A DNA stretch of 64,000 nt from Synergistaceae bacterium (GCA_018436595.1 JAHDLC010000022.1:1-64000); one strand, 5' to 3'. Shown: positions 35,260 through 46,602, counted from the stretch's first letter. A program made the numbers and translations. The notes: a model not told the origin generated them from the sequence alone.

Positions 35260-35694
35260 ATGTCGAGGAACGGAAGATTTTTTCTTCTTCTGATGTCCTG
35301 TGTTATTATTTTGCTGCTGTTTTTCTCTTTTTGGGCTGTGCGTTCAAACAAGGCTGCGGGGTCCTTCGAGATTCACAACGTTCTCATGTGTGACGAAGTG
35401 GATGACCGGATGCAGCCTCTCGGTGCGGGGTCGGTGTTCAGCTACGGTGCCAGGCAGTTGTGCCTCTGGTTCGATTATTCCCGGGCTTCCGGAGGAGACG
35501 GGGTTCGGGTCCGATGGTACTTCCGGGGGCGGCCGATTCATTCCGAAGTGCTCAGGCTGACGCCCGGCGACGGGGCCAAGGCATATTGCCTTCTTCTCGA
35601 AGACGGCTCCCCTCTTCCCAAGGGTTCGTATTCAGTTCGCATTTCAATGTATGACAGGGTTTTTTCGGATGTGCCCTTTGTAATTTCCGAGTGA
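35260..35694 (+). CDS. Small membrane-anchored protein of unknown function
   Basis: A 144-aa product with one N-terminal hydrophobic helix (about residues 7-26, LLLMSCVIILLLFFSFW) and a beta-rich exported domain of about 110 residues with WFDYSRASGG, RWYFRGRPIHSE and PKGSYSVRI. It loosely resembles the DUF2914 type of domain, but I am not confident. The start is uncertain: ATG 35260 overlaps a TATAAT at 35256-35261, so either that sequence is not a promoter or translation begins downstream (ATG 35293) or without a leader. Confidence 0.55.
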   Translation: MSRNGRFFLLLMSCVIILLLFFSFWAVRSNKAAGSFEIHNVLMCDEVDDRMQPLGAGSVFSYGARQLCLWFDYSRASGGDGVRVRWYFRGRPIHSEVLRLTPGDGAKAYCLLLEDGSPLPKGSYSVRISMYDRVFSDVPFVISE

Positions 35695-35866
35695 GCTTTG
35701 CCGCTTTTTTCATTTTTTCCGCGTTCCGGTCTTTCCGGGCACTGGGTGCCGGAGTCCGGGACGGGGGTTTCAGGAAGGGGATGCTTTATTTCGTGTTTTC
35801 CATTCTTTCCATTTCCCGCGCAGTATTCCAGAGTCCTCCGGGGCCGGGGAACCGGTAGTTTCCGTC

Positions 35867-37243
35867 ATGTCTGACACCATACTCGAAAACGAATTGAACG
35901 GGCAGGAAGCGGAGACGGTCGAACAGGACAATCCGGCGGTTTCCTCCGAACAGGAGACGGAAGCGGAAACGACGCTCAAGCCCGCCCCGAAACCGAGGTA
36001 CACCTTCGGGCAGCTTGCCGCCCTCCTGAACCCCGAGCTTCGCAAAATAGCGAAAGAGCTCGGCCTTTCAGGTTTTTCCTCCCTCCGCAAGGACGATCTT
36101 ATCATCGCCATCCTCAAGGCCCAGGCCGAGGAGCTGAATTACAGGTTCGGCGGCGGAACCCTCGAGATCCTGCAGGAAGGGTACGGTTTCCTGAGACCGA
36201 AGGGACTGCTTCCCAGCGACCATGACGTGTACGTGTCCGCCTCCCAGATCCGCCGGTTCGGCCTCCGGAACGGCGACGTCATCTGGGGCCTGGTCCGTCC
36301 GCCGAGGGATTCCGAACATTATGAGGCCCTGCTCCGGGTGGAGATGGTGAATTTCTCCGATCCCGAGGCAGCGAGACGACGGCCTCACTTCAGCGCCATC
36401 ACCCCCATTTTTCCTGACGAGAAGCTTTCCCTGGAGACAGACCCCAGGGAGATTTCAACCCGCCTCGTGGACCTTTTCGCTCCCATAGGAAAGGGACAGA
36501 GGGCGTTGCTCGTGTCGCCCCCCAAGGCGGGAAAGACCACCCTGCTGAAGAAAATAGCCAACGCGGTCACGGTGAATTACCCGGACATCATCCTCATGGT
36601 CCTGCTCATCGACGAGCGGCCTGAAGAGGTGACGGACATGGCCCGTTCCGTGGACGGCGAGATCATCGCTTCCACTTTCGACCGGCCGGCCGACGAACAC
36701 CTCCGGGTGGCCAACCTCGCCCTGGAGAAGGCAAAGCGCCTGGTGGAGGTAGGCAAGGACGTGGTGCTTCTCCTTGACTCCATCACCCGTCTCGCCCGGG
36801 CGTCGAATCTGGTGGTTCCTCCGTCTGGGAGGACCCTGTCCGGCGGCATGGACCCGGCGGCCCTCTATTTTCCCAAGCGCTTTTTCGGCGCCGCCAGGAA
36901 CATCGAGGAGGGGGGCAGCCTGACCATCATCGGTACCGCTCTCGTGGATACGGGCAGCCGCATGGACGAGGTCATCTACGAAGAATTCAAGGGTACGGGC
37001 AACATGGAGCTCCACCTGTCCCGGAAGCTCTCTGAGCAGCGGATCTTCCCCGCCATCGACATCACGAAGTCGGGGACCCGGAGAGAGGAGCTTCTTCTTG
37101 ACGAGGACGAGCTGAGCCGCATCTGGCTTCTGCGGAGGCGCATCGTGAACGTGGACGAATCAGGGGCGCTGAACCTGATCATTGATAAGCTGAAACAATC
37201 CGGCACCAACAGGGATTTCCTGCTGACCATCAAGAAGTCGTAA
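35867..37243 (+). CDS. rho: Transcription termination factor Rho
   Basis: Hexameric RNA helicase that ends transcription. The 458-aa protein has an acidic N-terminal extension of about 45 residues, the Rho N-terminal domain ([14 protein letters not shown]), the cold-shock RNA-binding fold ([13 protein letters not shown]), Walker [11 protein letters not shown], Walker [17 protein letters not shown], and the Q-/R-loop region up to the C-terminus. No strong ribosome site is seen before the ATG. The 170 bases upstream hold no recognisable signal. Confidence 0.96.
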   Translation: MSDTILENELNGQEAETVEQDNPAVSSEQETEAETTLKPAPKPRYTFGQLAALLNPELRKIAKELGLSGFSSLRKDDLIIAILKAQAEELNYRFGGGTLEILQEGYGFLRPKGLLPSDHDVYVSASQIRRFGLRNGDVIWGLVRPPRDSEHYEALLRVEMVNFSDPEAARRRPHFSAITPIFPDEKLSLETDPREISTRLVDLFAPIGKGQRALLVSPPKAGKTTLLKKIANAVTVNYPDIILMVLLIDERPEEVTDMARSVDGEIIASTFDRPADEHLRVANLALEKAKRLVEVGKDVVLLLDSITRLARASNLVVPPSGRTLSGGMDPAALYFPKRFFGAARNIEEGGSLTIIGTALVDTGSRMDEVIYEEFKGTGNMELHLSRKLSEQRIFPAIDITKSGTRREELLLDEDELSRIWLLRRRIVNVDESGALNLIIDKLKQSGTNRDFLLTIKKS

Positions 37244-37295
37244 GACGGAGGCGGGATGGACCCCAAAAATTGAAAGTGCAGAGGAGGTTGAGGAG

Positions 37296-39179
37296 ATGAA
37301 GAAAAAAGATACTTCTCCTTCATCCTGTGGAGTCCGTCGGGAGCGCCCGAAGGGTAAGTTTCCCGCCCGGGATGGTTCCGGCGGACTGAAAAGAGGACGT
37401 TTCGGTTTTATGCTTGTTATCCTGTGCATGTTCGGCGCAGCCGTTCTTCTCGCCGTGGGGGCGGGAAACAGGACGGCGGGAGTGGCCTGGGGCGGTCTTT
37501 CCGATTCCGACGGCCCGGAGGAATTTGTCCTTCCCTCTTCGGGCTTTATCGTGGTGGATATGTCCAGCGTGTACCTTTCCGACGACGGCAGGGAACTGAG
37601 CCATCGGTCCCTGAAGCCCGGCGGCTCGCAGGGCGTGAATGGCGCGGCCGCAGGTGCCGACAGGGAGTGGAGCTTCCCCGACAGTGTCGTGGTGAGTGCC
37701 GGCGGCGACGGAGTATCCGGTTCTTTGTCCGCCAATTCCGGTTCCTCCCGTCTTTCAGGCTTTCGCCTGAAGATGCCGGAGCAGATTCCCGTGGAGGGGG
37801 AAGCCTTCGGGCTTTCCTCCGAATCCCTTTCCAGCGCGGGAATGTCCCGGCTTTCAGGATTCCGCATCCCCCTGCCGGAGAACCTCCCTGTGGAAGGCAC
37901 CCTCTTCGGGACCGGCGGGGCAGATGTGGCCAATTCCGCGGAGTTTCGTCTCGGAGCCTTCGCCGTGAGCACGCCTGCGTCTGAAGCGGCACCTGTATCT
38001 CCAGGAACTGTTCCTCCCGACCTGGGGAGCCTGATGCCCGGCAAGATGGAATCGGATTACGATTCCGTGGTGCTGAGCACGGCATCGGACGGCAAAAGCC
38101 TTCCCGCCGAGGAAGACCCCGAGCTTTCGGCGGAAGAGGAGGACGTGGTGCTCACGGAGGTGAAACCCCTCTGGAAAGAGCATATCGTCAAGGCCGGGGA
38201 GACCATGTCCGACATCGCCGTGTCTTACGGCGTTTCCATGAGCGACATTCTGAAGGCCAATGAACTGAAGGACCCCAACAGGCTCTCCGAGAAGCAGCTT
38301 CTTCTCGTCCCCAACAGCGGTGATGCCGTGGATGCAACCCTTGAAGAAGTGATGACCCGGAAGGCCCGTGTCCTCGCCGCCCAGGAAAAGGTGGTTCCCG
38401 TGAAAGTCACCGCCTACGTGGTGGCCCAGGGGGACAGCCTGTGGTCCATAGCAAACTCCCAGAACCTCGAGATCGACTCCCTTTTCGGATGCAACGACCT
38501 GAAGAACCCCGACCTTCTGAAGCCCGGGGTGACTCTGCGGATCCCGAACCAGGACGGCATTTTCTACACGGTGAAGAAGGGCGATACCCTGGAGAAAATC
38601 GCCAAGAGCTACGGCATTCCCGTGGACAGGATACGGAAGGGGAACGCGGCTGAATCGCTGAGCCCACTCCAGGAAGGGCGCGAAGTGTTCCTGCCCGGTG
38701 CCCGTCCTGAAGCCGCCGATTCCGCGCCGGCACAGAAGAGCGGTTCCGCGAAGAGCCGGCCGAAGAGCGAAGGCAGGACGGTTTCTTCGGCATCCAGAAG
38801 CTACCGGTGGCCCGTGATGGGGAAGATCAGCAGCCCCTTCGGATGGAGGCGCCACCCGGTGACCCGCAGGAGGGACTTCCATACGGGCATCGACGTGAGG
38901 GCCCCAAGAGGCAGGGCGATCAAGGCGGCGAAGGCGGGCCGGGTGGAATACGCCGGCTGGATGGGGGGATACGGCAGGGTCGTGGTCGTCCGCCACAACG
39001 ATGGTCTTTCCACCCTCTACGCCCACTGCAATTCCCTGTCGGTGCGGAACGGCCAGTCCGTCTCCCAGGGACAGACCATCGCGTCGGTGGGAACCTCCGG
39101 CAGGACCACCGGACCCCATCTTCACTTCGAGATCCGGCAGGGAAAGAGCCCCATGAACCCTCTGAAGCTGTTAAGATAG
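37296..39179 (+). CDS. LysM-repeat M23 (LytM-type) murein endopeptidase
   Basis: Predicted wall hydrolase anchored by an N-terminal helix (about residues 38-60). AGGAGG precedes the ATG. The 627 aa contain, in order, three related segments at about 152, 184 and 215 ([18 protein letters not shown]-like), LysM domains at about 295-339, 372-416 and 421-465, and an M23 domain from about 502. Zinc ligands are intact: HTGID (H529, D533) and HLHFE (H608, H610). It is therefore probably an active endopeptidase rather than a regulator only. A terminator follows. Confidence 0.92.
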   Translation: MKKKDTSPSSCGVRRERPKGKFPARDGSGGLKRGRFGFMLVILCMFGAAVLLAVGAGNRTAGVAWGGLSDSDGPEEFVLPSSGFIVVDMSSVYLSDDGRELSHRSLKPGGSQGVNGAAAGADREWSFPDSVVVSAGGDGVSGSLSANSGSSRLSGFRLKMPEQIPVEGEAFGLSSESLSSAGMSRLSGFRIPLPENLPVEGTLFGTGGADVANSAEFRLGAFAVSTPASEAAPVSPGTVPPDLGSLMPGKMESDYDSVVLSTASDGKSLPAEEDPELSAEEEDVVLTEVKPLWKEHIVKAGETMSDIAVSYGVSMSDILKANELKDPNRLSEKQLLLVPNSGDAVDATLEEVMTRKARVLAAQEKVVPVKVTAYVVAQGDSLWSIANSQNLEIDSLFGCNDLKNPDLLKPGVTLRIPNQDGIFYTVKKGDTLEKIAKSYGIPVDRIRKGNAAESLSPLQEGREVFLPGARPEAADSAPAQKSGSAKSRPKSEGRTVSSASRSYRWPVMGKISSPFGWRRHPVTRRRDFHTGIDVRAPRGRAIKAAKAGRVEYAGWMGGYGRVVVVRHNDGLSTLYAHCNSLSVRNGQSVSQGQTIASVGTSGRTTGPHLHFEIRQGKSPMNPLKLLR

Positions 39180-39220
39180 GCAATAGTGACCATGACATTC
39201 CGTGACAATTTCGCTATTCT

Positions 39221-39252
39221 GGACCGGGGAATTCCCTGGTCCATGTTTTTTT
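39221..39252 (+). terminator. Intrinsic terminator between the M23 gene and pyrG
   Basis: A near-perfect palindrome, GGACCGGGGAATTCCCTGGTCC at its core, is followed by a T-run at 39246-39252. Confidence 0.8.
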
Positions 39253-39269
39253 AATGCTGTCTGCCGTAA

Positions 39270-40913
<1,644 letters not shown>

Positions 40914-40915
40914 CC

Positions 40916-41914
40916 ATGAAAAAATCAGTTCTCGGTCTTGTCCTCGCACTTTTTGTCGTGTGTGCGGCGGGTGTCGGAGCATTTGCGGAAGAGCAGCAGT
41001 CAACGGTGTTCCTGATGGGAAAGGTTGAACGTCTTCTGTACGGAAGCGAGCGGACCGGAGGACTTATCGACCGCTTGAACGGCGTTGAAAAAGAGATGTT
41101 CGGCCGGGAGCTTCCCGGAAGTATCGCTGAACGGCAGAACGCCCTCCTGAACTTCATCGAGAAGGGGGCGCCGGAACAGCCCTCCGTGCTCTTCAAGCTC
41201 GCCGTGGCCGAATGGGCCGTGGGCCAGAAGGTCGATTCCCTTTCACCGGCGGTCAAGAGGGTGGAAACCCTTGAAGTGGATCTGGAAGGGACGCCCCAGG
41301 TTGACCGGCCTGTCTCCATGCGCCTCGAGAGGATTCTCGGGCTTCTGCTGTCCGATCCCGTGACCATGCAGGACGCCGAAATACCCGCCGGGACGGTGGT
41401 CAAGGGTGCCCTGAGCAGGACCCTTTCCCCGAAGACGGCGAAGAAGGGCGACCTGGTGGACATAACGCTCCAGAAAGACCTCGCCGTGGGGACAAACCTC
41501 GTGGCTCCGCGAGGGAGCCGGATGCAGGCCACGGTCACCGAAGTCACCAAGCCGAGGAGTTTCGGACGCCCTGCGGAGGTCAAGATTTCCGTGGAGAAGC
41601 TCTTTCCCCTCGGACCTGAAGAGGTCTTCCTGACGGTGGGGGAAAACACCAAGAAGGCCACGGAAGCCGAGTCAGCCCAGATGGCAGCGGCAGGAACAAG
41701 CGTTGTGGGCGCTATTCTCCTGGGACCCATCGGCCTCGCGGGAGGGTTCCTTGTCCGGGGGGACCTCAAGGAAATTCCCGAGGGATCGTTGGTCTTTGCC
41801 GAGACCGCCGATACCTTCCGGGTGTCGTCCTATCCCGTTCCCCTTGGACTCCAGGGAATGCTCCAGAAAGAAGAGCCCAGACCCGAGGAGAAGAAAGAAC
41901 CGGATTCAAAGTAG
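40916..41914 (+). CDS. Exported protein of unknown function
   Basis: The 332-aa product has a clear signal peptide (KKSVLGLVLALFVVCAAG; cleavage near AFA-EEQ). The middle (about 155-245) looks beta-rich (EIPAGTVVKGALSRTL; VDITLQKDLAVG; GSRMQATVTEV), followed by a small hydrophobic stretch (TSVVGAILLGPIGLAGGF) and a charged tail rich in E, P and K. It follows pyrG by two bases and begins a run of three unrecognised exported proteins leading into lptC-lptD, so an outer-membrane role is plausible but unproven. Confidence 0.78.
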   Translation: MKKSVLGLVLALFVVCAAGVGAFAEEQQSTVFLMGKVERLLYGSERTGGLIDRLNGVEKEMFGRELPGSIAERQNALLNFIEKGAPEQPSVLFKLAVAEWAVGQKVDSLSPAVKRVETLEVDLEGTPQVDRPVSMRLERILGLLLSDPVTMQDAEIPAGTVVKGALSRTLSPKTAKKGDLVDITLQKDLAVGTNLVAPRGSRMQATVTEVTKPRSFGRPAEVKISVEKLFPLGPEEVFLTVGENTKKATEAESAQMAAAGTSVVGAILLGPIGLAGGFLVRGDLKEIPEGSLVFAETADTFRVSSYPVPLGLQGMLQKEEPRPEEKKEPDSK

Positions 41915-41926
41915 GGAGGGACAGGA

Positions 41927-42361
41927 ATGAATGCACTGAAAAAGAAGACTCTTGCCCTGATCCTGGCATCCGTTCTCGCTCTGGGAGGGTCTGCCTGGGC
42001 GTTCAACCTGGGGGACCTCATCGGCGTTGTCGGAGGCGGATTCGTTGTCTCCGCCATCGCCGGGCCCATCAATGACTTCATCAACACGATCACCCTGAAC
42101 AGGGGGGCCAAGGTGGAGGGGCACACAAAGGTCGTTCCCATCGTTTCCATCGGTTCCGGGACCCATATCGGGGCGGCCCAGGTGGCCGGTCCCCGGGGCG
42201 ACGCCATCAACGGAACAAAGGCTGTGGCCCAGATCGAGGCCACGTTCCAGAACCGCCTGAGAGTGAAGATTCTCGTGCCCATCGATTCGGAGAATCCCAT
42301 CCAGCGGTTCCGGCGGGTCCAGGGCGTGGGCGTGTCGGCCATTATCGACCTGAGACTATAG
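41927..42361 (+). CDS. Small exported protein of unknown function
   Basis: A 144-aa product with a signal peptide (cleavage near AWA-FNL, about residue 26) and a glycine-rich hydrophobic stretch (LIGVVGGGFVVSAIAGPI) that could insert in a membrane. The rest is probably beta-structured (AKVEGHTKVVPIVSIGSG). No family recognised. Good ribosome site (AGGGAGG near 41914) and close spacing to both neighbours suggest co-expression. Confidence 0.72.
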   Translation: MNALKKKTLALILASVLALGGSAWAFNLGDLIGVVGGGFVVSAIAGPINDFINTITLNRGAKVEGHTKVVPIVSIGSGTHIGAAQVAGPRGDAINGTKAVAQIEATFQNRLRVKILVPIDSENPIQRFRRVQGVGVSAIIDLRL

Positions 42362-42376
42362 GAGGCAGATTTTTCC

Positions 42377-43471
42377 GTGGCATTTTCCGGCAGCCCGAAA
42401 ATCAGGATACTGTGCCTTTTCCTGTCCGCTCTCCTTGTGCTTTTCGCCGCTCCGGCGGCGGGAAGCGACGCCATCGGGGAGGCTACGGCCATCCTCGAGC
42501 GGTGGACCTCCTTTCACTGGGGGCGGGATTGTCTCGTCTGGATCGTCCATTATCCGGAGGAACTCGTGGATCCATGGGTTGATTCCGAGGCGGCCAGGGG
42601 AGGAATGTCCGAGGGAGAAAGGGAAGAATACCGCAAGGCCTTCGTTTCGGAACTCCGGATCGGCGACACCGAACCCTTTCTTGTCACCATTTACGCCTTC
42701 GGCCCCCGCCCCCTGGATTTCGGCGGTTTTGCATCCTCCGTCCGTCTTGTGACGAAAAACGGGGATGCCGTGCCTCCCCTGAGCTACGAAGGGAAGTTCG
42801 ACCAGCCGGTGAGCGGCATTGTCCAGGGACTGGTGTTCTTTCCGAAGCAGAGGGACAAGGAGTTCTCCGTCGCCATGAGGCGTCTCGGCGTGGTGGAGGA
42901 GCAGCTCTTCAGCTTCGGCGGTGAGGGGGCCGGAAGCACTCCCGTGGCGTCTCTTCCTCCGGAGAAGGAAAAGGAAGTGGTGGTTGTTGAGCTTCCTCCC
43001 GCCCCGAAGAAGGAGCCTCCGAAGCCGAAGCCCGTGAAGGATCCGCCGCCCCAGATGCTCACTCCCCCTCCGGTGCCCGCCCAGCCCGTTGAGCTGGCGG
43101 AGCTGCAGCCCCGGCCTGCCCCCGAACCGGTCAGGCCCGAACCGGCGGAGGAGCCGAAAAAGAATGTTGTTTTCATCAGCCGCGACAAGACCCTTGAACT
43201 CTTCATCAGCCACTGGATCGCGGGCGACACGAAGGCGATGTACGGCCTTCTCTCGTCGGCGACGAAAACCCTGCTGAACGAGGACCAGTTCGGGAAGCAG
43301 GTTAACGCCACGGGGCTCAGGCTCTCCCTCCGGGACGGTTACAAGGTTCAGTGGCTTGACGGCGACCGGGCCAAGGTGATAACAGCCCAGAAGATGCTGG
43401 TCTTCCGGACCCTGCGGAGCAAAACACTGTCCCTGGTCAAAGAGGATAAAATCTGGAAAGTGACGTGGTAG
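42377..43471 (+). CDS. Exported proline-rich protein of unknown function
   Basis: GTG start after TAGGAGG. The 364 aa comprise a signal peptide (cleavage near AAG-SDA), an N-terminal domain (about 33-175), a proline/lysine/glutamate-rich linker (about 200-258) of the kind that spans the periplasm in TonB-like proteins, and a C-terminal domain of about 100 residues (TLELFISHWIAGDTKAMY...) that resembles small nuclear-transport-factor-like folds in length and pattern. The N-terminal domain resembles the protein at 31030. Function unknown. Confidence 0.75.
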   Translation: MAFSGSPKIRILCLFLSALLVLFAAPAAGSDAIGEATAILERWTSFHWGRDCLVWIVHYPEELVDPWVDSEAARGGMSEGEREEYRKAFVSELRIGDTEPFLVTIYAFGPRPLDFGGFASSVRLVTKNGDAVPPLSYEGKFDQPVSGIVQGLVFFPKQRDKEFSVAMRRLGVVEEQLFSFGGEGAGSTPVASLPPEKEKEVVVVELPPAPKKEPPKPKPVKDPPPQMLTPPPVPAQPVELAELQPRPAPEPVRPEPAEEPKKNVVFISRDKTLELFISHWIAGDTKAMYGLLSSATKTLLNEDQFGKQVNATGLRLSLRDGYKVQWLDGDRAKVITAQKMLVFRTLRSKTLSLVKEDKIWKVTW

Positions 43472-43475
43472 AATC

Positions 43476-44060
43476 GTGTCGGATGCGCCGATGACAGAAA
43501 AAAGCCCCTGGAAAAAAAGAATTCTCATCCTTCTGCTGGTGCTCGGCATCGGAGGGTACTTCGCATTCGAGGTAGTAAAGGATGCGGCCCGGGACCTGAG
43601 CGAGGGGCGGATTCCCGCGGGGATTCCTGACTCCATCCTGGAAAATGTCAAGATGGACAGGGAAGTGAACGGTGACCTATGGAAGGCGGACCTGGGGAAA
43701 GTGGAACGGGGCAAGGGGTGGGCGAACCTCTATGACATTGACGTTGAACTGATCCGTGTCAACGGCCAGGTCTGGACAATGCAGGCACCCAAGGGCAGGT
43801 ACTTCGAGAAAAACATGAGGGCCGACGTGACAAATCCCCGGGGAACGATGACTGAAGGGGCGCTGCTTTTCCATTACAGGGCCCCCGCCGCTTCCTGGGA
43901 GCAGAAAACAAACTACCTTGTGTTCCCGAAGGGGTTTGAGGCCTCCGGGGATCTCGGTGCATTCGAGGCCGGGTATATGACGCTGATTCCCGGCGGGATT
44001 ATGGAAGCTGAAAGGGGAGCCACCGTGAAGTGGTTCGACCGGGGGGAGAAAATACCATGA
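43476..44060 (+). CDS. lptC: LPS export component LptC
   Basis: Bitopic inner-membrane protein that passes LPS from LptB2FG to the periplasmic bridge. The 194 aa have one N-terminal helix (about 17-34, ILILLLVLGIGGYFAF) and a beta-jellyroll-type domain with ERGKGWANLYDIDVELI, MQAPKGRYFE and a final FEASGDLGAFEAGYMTLIPGG. Its stop overlaps lptD, which strongly supports the call. Start may be GTG 43476 or ATG 43491. Confidence 0.85.
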   Translation: MSDAPMTEKSPWKKRILILLLVLGIGGYFAFEVVKDAARDLSEGRIPAGIPDSILENVKMDREVNGDLWKADLGKVERGKGWANLYDIDVELIRVNGQVWTMQAPKGRYFEKNMRADVTNPRGTMTEGALLFHYRAPAASWEQKTNYLVFPKGFEASGDLGAFEAGYMTLIPGGIMEAERGATVKWFDRGEKIP

Positions 44061-45988
44061 GACGAGGCTTGATCTTTCTGTTCGCGGCAGCTTTCTTCGC
44101 CTGTACCTTTTCCTCCCCTTCCGGGGCAGAACCCAAAGGGGACATTATCCTTGACGGCGATCAGGTCATTTTCGACCAGGCCAGCGGAATGGCCGAGGCG
44201 GAGGGGACGGTGCGCCTCAGGCAGGACAACGTCAGGATTTTCTCCCACCGGATGGAGTATGACACGGTGAACCAGCACGCCGTGGCCACGTCCAGGCCCG
44301 GAGAAGTGGTGACGCTGCTGTACGGAGGCAACCGCTTCACGGGAAAGACCCTCGAATACGACATGGATGCCGGAGAGGGCGTTCTCACCGACGCTACCGG
44401 GGATCTGCCTGCGGGGACCCGGGGAGGAACGGTCTACATCCGGGGGAAGAACCTGGAAGTTGTCCCCCTGGATTCGGCCCTGGAAAAAAAGTGGATCAAG
44501 AAGCGCCACACCCGCCGGGTCAAGGAGGAAGACCAGCAGGTGGCGAAATGGACCGACGCGTCCCTGACCACCTGCCCCCTGCCGAAGACCCATTACCGTC
44601 TCATGACGAAGCGCCTTGTGGTGATCCCGGGCGTCAGGGTCATAGCGAAAAATCCCCGGGTGTATATCGCCGAGAAATTTCTCTTCTCCTACCCCTTTGA
44701 CTATGTGGTGCCCCTCCACGGAGAGAAGGATTACCTGCTCGGCATCTTTACCCCGAGCATCGTCTACGATTCCGACAAGGGTGTCGGGTATGCTCTTACC
44801 GGTCCCTATGCCTGGGATACCGGCGAGGTGACCATGGCCTTCCGCTACTGGAGCAACATCGACTTCGAAGCCCGAGCCGGCCTGCGGCAGCGTTTCGGAA
44901 GGAACCTCTCCGTCTTCGCCAACATGGACTATTCATGGGAGGAGCTGGAGGAGGACGAAGAGGGAAGGAGCATCGGCGAGAAGAAGCACCGGCCGTCCTG
45001 GGGAGCGGAGTACTTCCGGCAGGGATGGAGCGCCAAGATTCTCTGGTCCCAGCGGGAGAACCTGGACCTCGAGAAGCGGAACCAGGTGATCGACGGTGTC
45101 CAGCAGGAGAAAAACTACCGGAACATGCTCCATCGGGAGCCTGAAGTCACCGTGACAAGCCCGTGGTTTTCAGTGGGAGGAATGAAGGATTTCTCCTGGA
45201 GGGTCACGGGGCTGTGGGGAGAGTACGAAACGTCCAGGACGCGGCCGGGTGAGGCCCGAATAGGCACCAGGTCTGTCTGGGACGTGCAGGCCCAGTATAT
45301 CGTCAAAACCGGGGACATCCGTCCTTTCTGGAGGGGGCAGTACCGGAAGTTTTCCTATTCCGGCTTCGACAATCCCACCGGCAGGCTCCAGGATCACCAG
45401 GAGACCACGAGCATGTGGCTCGGATTCCGGACGCGGCTCGGCATGTTCGACTTCGCCAACGCGTGGCACATCCAGAATGTCACGGGCCGCTCCCCCCTGG
45501 GGTGGGACCGGGCCGGCGACAGCGAAGTCTTCTACACGGAGCTGGGTTTTCCCGTGGGGCGCGACCTGTATCTTTCCGCCATGTCCACCTACAACATCAA
45601 AACCCACAACGTGAGCGAAGTGGCCTACCGGCTCATCCTGGACCACGACTGCAGCCGGTGGGAATTCATCTTCCGGGATGACCATCTCGCGAGCAACGAT
45701 GACTGGATGACCCTCCGGTTCATGGTAAAAGCCTTCCCGGAGACGCCCCTGGCCTTCGGCGACAAAAAGCTCTCGAATCCCTTCCCCAACCAGGGCGAAT
45801 TCAAGGGGAAAAAGCCTGAAGGCGTTCCGTCCCGCAGGCCGATCATGGAAGATGACTGGGGCGACGACGGCCTGACCTACAAGTCCGACCCCACGCAGTT
45901 GAAAGAGACAGGGGAGAACCCTGTCCCTTCAACCGAAGCCGATTCGGAGGAGCCCTCAGGCGAGGACGGAAATCTCCTTAATCCGTAG
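44057..45988 (+). CDS. lptD: LPS-assembly protein LptD
   Basis: Outer-membrane translocon that puts LPS on the cell surface. The ATG at 44057 overlaps the lptC stop (ATGA) and gives 643 aa with a signal peptide (cleavage near SGA-EPK). An OstA/LptA-like periplasmic domain (about 35-160, IILDGDQVIFDQASGMAEAEG) precedes a barrel region. It is shorter than E. coli LptD (about 780 aa). No separate lptA lies beside it. Its last 33 bases overlap the end of greA on the opposite strand. Confidence 0.88.
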   Translation: MRRGLIFLFAAAFFACTFSSPSGAEPKGDIILDGDQVIFDQASGMAEAEGTVRLRQDNVRIFSHRMEYDTVNQHAVATSRPGEVVTLLYGGNRFTGKTLEYDMDAGEGVLTDATGDLPAGTRGGTVYIRGKNLEVVPLDSALEKKWIKKRHTRRVKEEDQQVAKWTDASLTTCPLPKTHYRLMTKRLVVIPGVRVIAKNPRVYIAEKFLFSYPFDYVVPLHGEKDYLLGIFTPSIVYDSDKGVGYALTGPYAWDTGEVTMAFRYWSNIDFEARAGLRQRFGRNLSVFANMDYSWEELEEDEEGRSIGEKKHRPSWGAEYFRQGWSAKILWSQRENLDLEKRNQVIDGVQQEKNYRNMLHREPEVTVTSPWFSVGGMKDFSWRVTGLWGEYETSRTRPGEARIGTRSVWDVQAQYIVKTGDIRPFWRGQYRKFSYSGFDNPTGRLQDHQETTSMWLGFRTRLGMFDFANAWHIQNVTGRSPLGWDRAGDSEVFYTELGFPVGRDLYLSAMSTYNIKTHNVSEVAYRLILDHDCSRWEFIFRDDHLASNDDWMTLRFMVKAFPETPLAFGDKKLSNPFPNQGEFKGKKPEGVPSRRPIMEDDWGDDGLTYKSDPTQLKETGENPVPSTEADSEEPSGEDGNLLNP

Positions 45989-46450
45989 GTGGCGCATTCC
46001 CCTGGGTACCTTGACGTGCACTTCGTCGCCTACCTTCTTGTTCAGAAGGGCCTGCCCGACCGGGCTGGACGAGGAAATCTTGCTCGCCTTCGGGTCGGAT
46101 TCTTCGGAACCTACGATGGTATATGAGAATTCGGCTTTGTTGTTGATGTCCTGGATGGTGACCGTGGTTCCGAGGGTGACGCTGCTGTTGTCGATGGTGG
46201 AGGAGTCGAGGATCTTGGCCTTGCTGAGCTGGAATTCGAGGTAGGATATGCGCGTCTCGAGTTTTGCCTGCTCTTCCTTCGCCGCGGCGTATTCGGCGTT
46301 CTCGCTGAGGTCCCCGAAGGACCTGGCCTCTTCGAGCTGGCGGGATATTTCCGCTCGTCCCGTGCTTCGGAGCTCAACGAGCTCCGCCATGAGCTTCTCG
46401 TATCCCTTCTGTGTCATGGTGGAGGGGCTGTCGCTGGTGTGATTGCTCAA
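45956..46450 (-). CDS. greA: Transcription elongation factor GreA
   Basis: Rescues backtracked RNA polymerase by stimulating transcript cleavage. The TTG at 46450 is preceded by GGGAGG eight bases upstream and gives 164 aa, close to the usual 158; longer in-frame starts lie upstream of, or in, the predicted promoter. The N-terminal coiled coil carries the conserved FGDLSENAEYAAAKEEQ tip with its acidic residues, and the C-terminal FKBP-like domain includes SSSSPVGQALLNKKVGDEV. Convergent with lptD. Confidence 0.95.
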   Translation of the reverse strand: MSNHTSDSPSTMTQKGYEKLMAELVELRSTGRAEISRQLEEARSFGDLSENAEYAAAKEEQAKLETRISYLEFQLSKAKILDSSTIDNSSVTLGTTVTIQDINNKAEFSYTIVGSEESDPKASKISSSSPVGQALLNKKVGDEVHVKVPRGMRHLRIKEISVLA

Positions 46451-46493
46451 ACTTTCTACCTCCCGGTAACGTCCTCTGAGTGAGGCAAGGTTC

Positions 46494-46522
46494 ATATTAC
46501 GTTTGATATGGAATTCTAACAA
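46494..46522 (-). promoter_or_regulatory. Candidate greA promoter
   Basis: Read on the minus strand: TTGTTA (46522-46517), a 17-base spacer, then TAATAT (46499-46494). Transcription would start near 46487, leaving a short leader before the TTG start at 46450. Confidence 0.6.
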
Positions 46523-46544
46523 AGAATGTTCTGTTCGGCAATAC

Positions 46545-46566
46545 GGAAGGAGAGATTCCTCCTTCC
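46545..46566 (+). promoter_or_regulatory. Leader hairpin upstream of RNase J
   Basis: GGAAGGAG at 46545-46552 pairs with CTCCTTCC at 46559-46566 around a six-base loop, in the leader of the RNase J gene. No T-run follows, so it is not a terminator. It could be a stability or autoregulatory element; that is inference. Confidence 0.45.
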
Positions 46567-46602
46567 CGCCGGAACTGAATCGGAGAAAGGCAAGGTGTAC
46601 CA

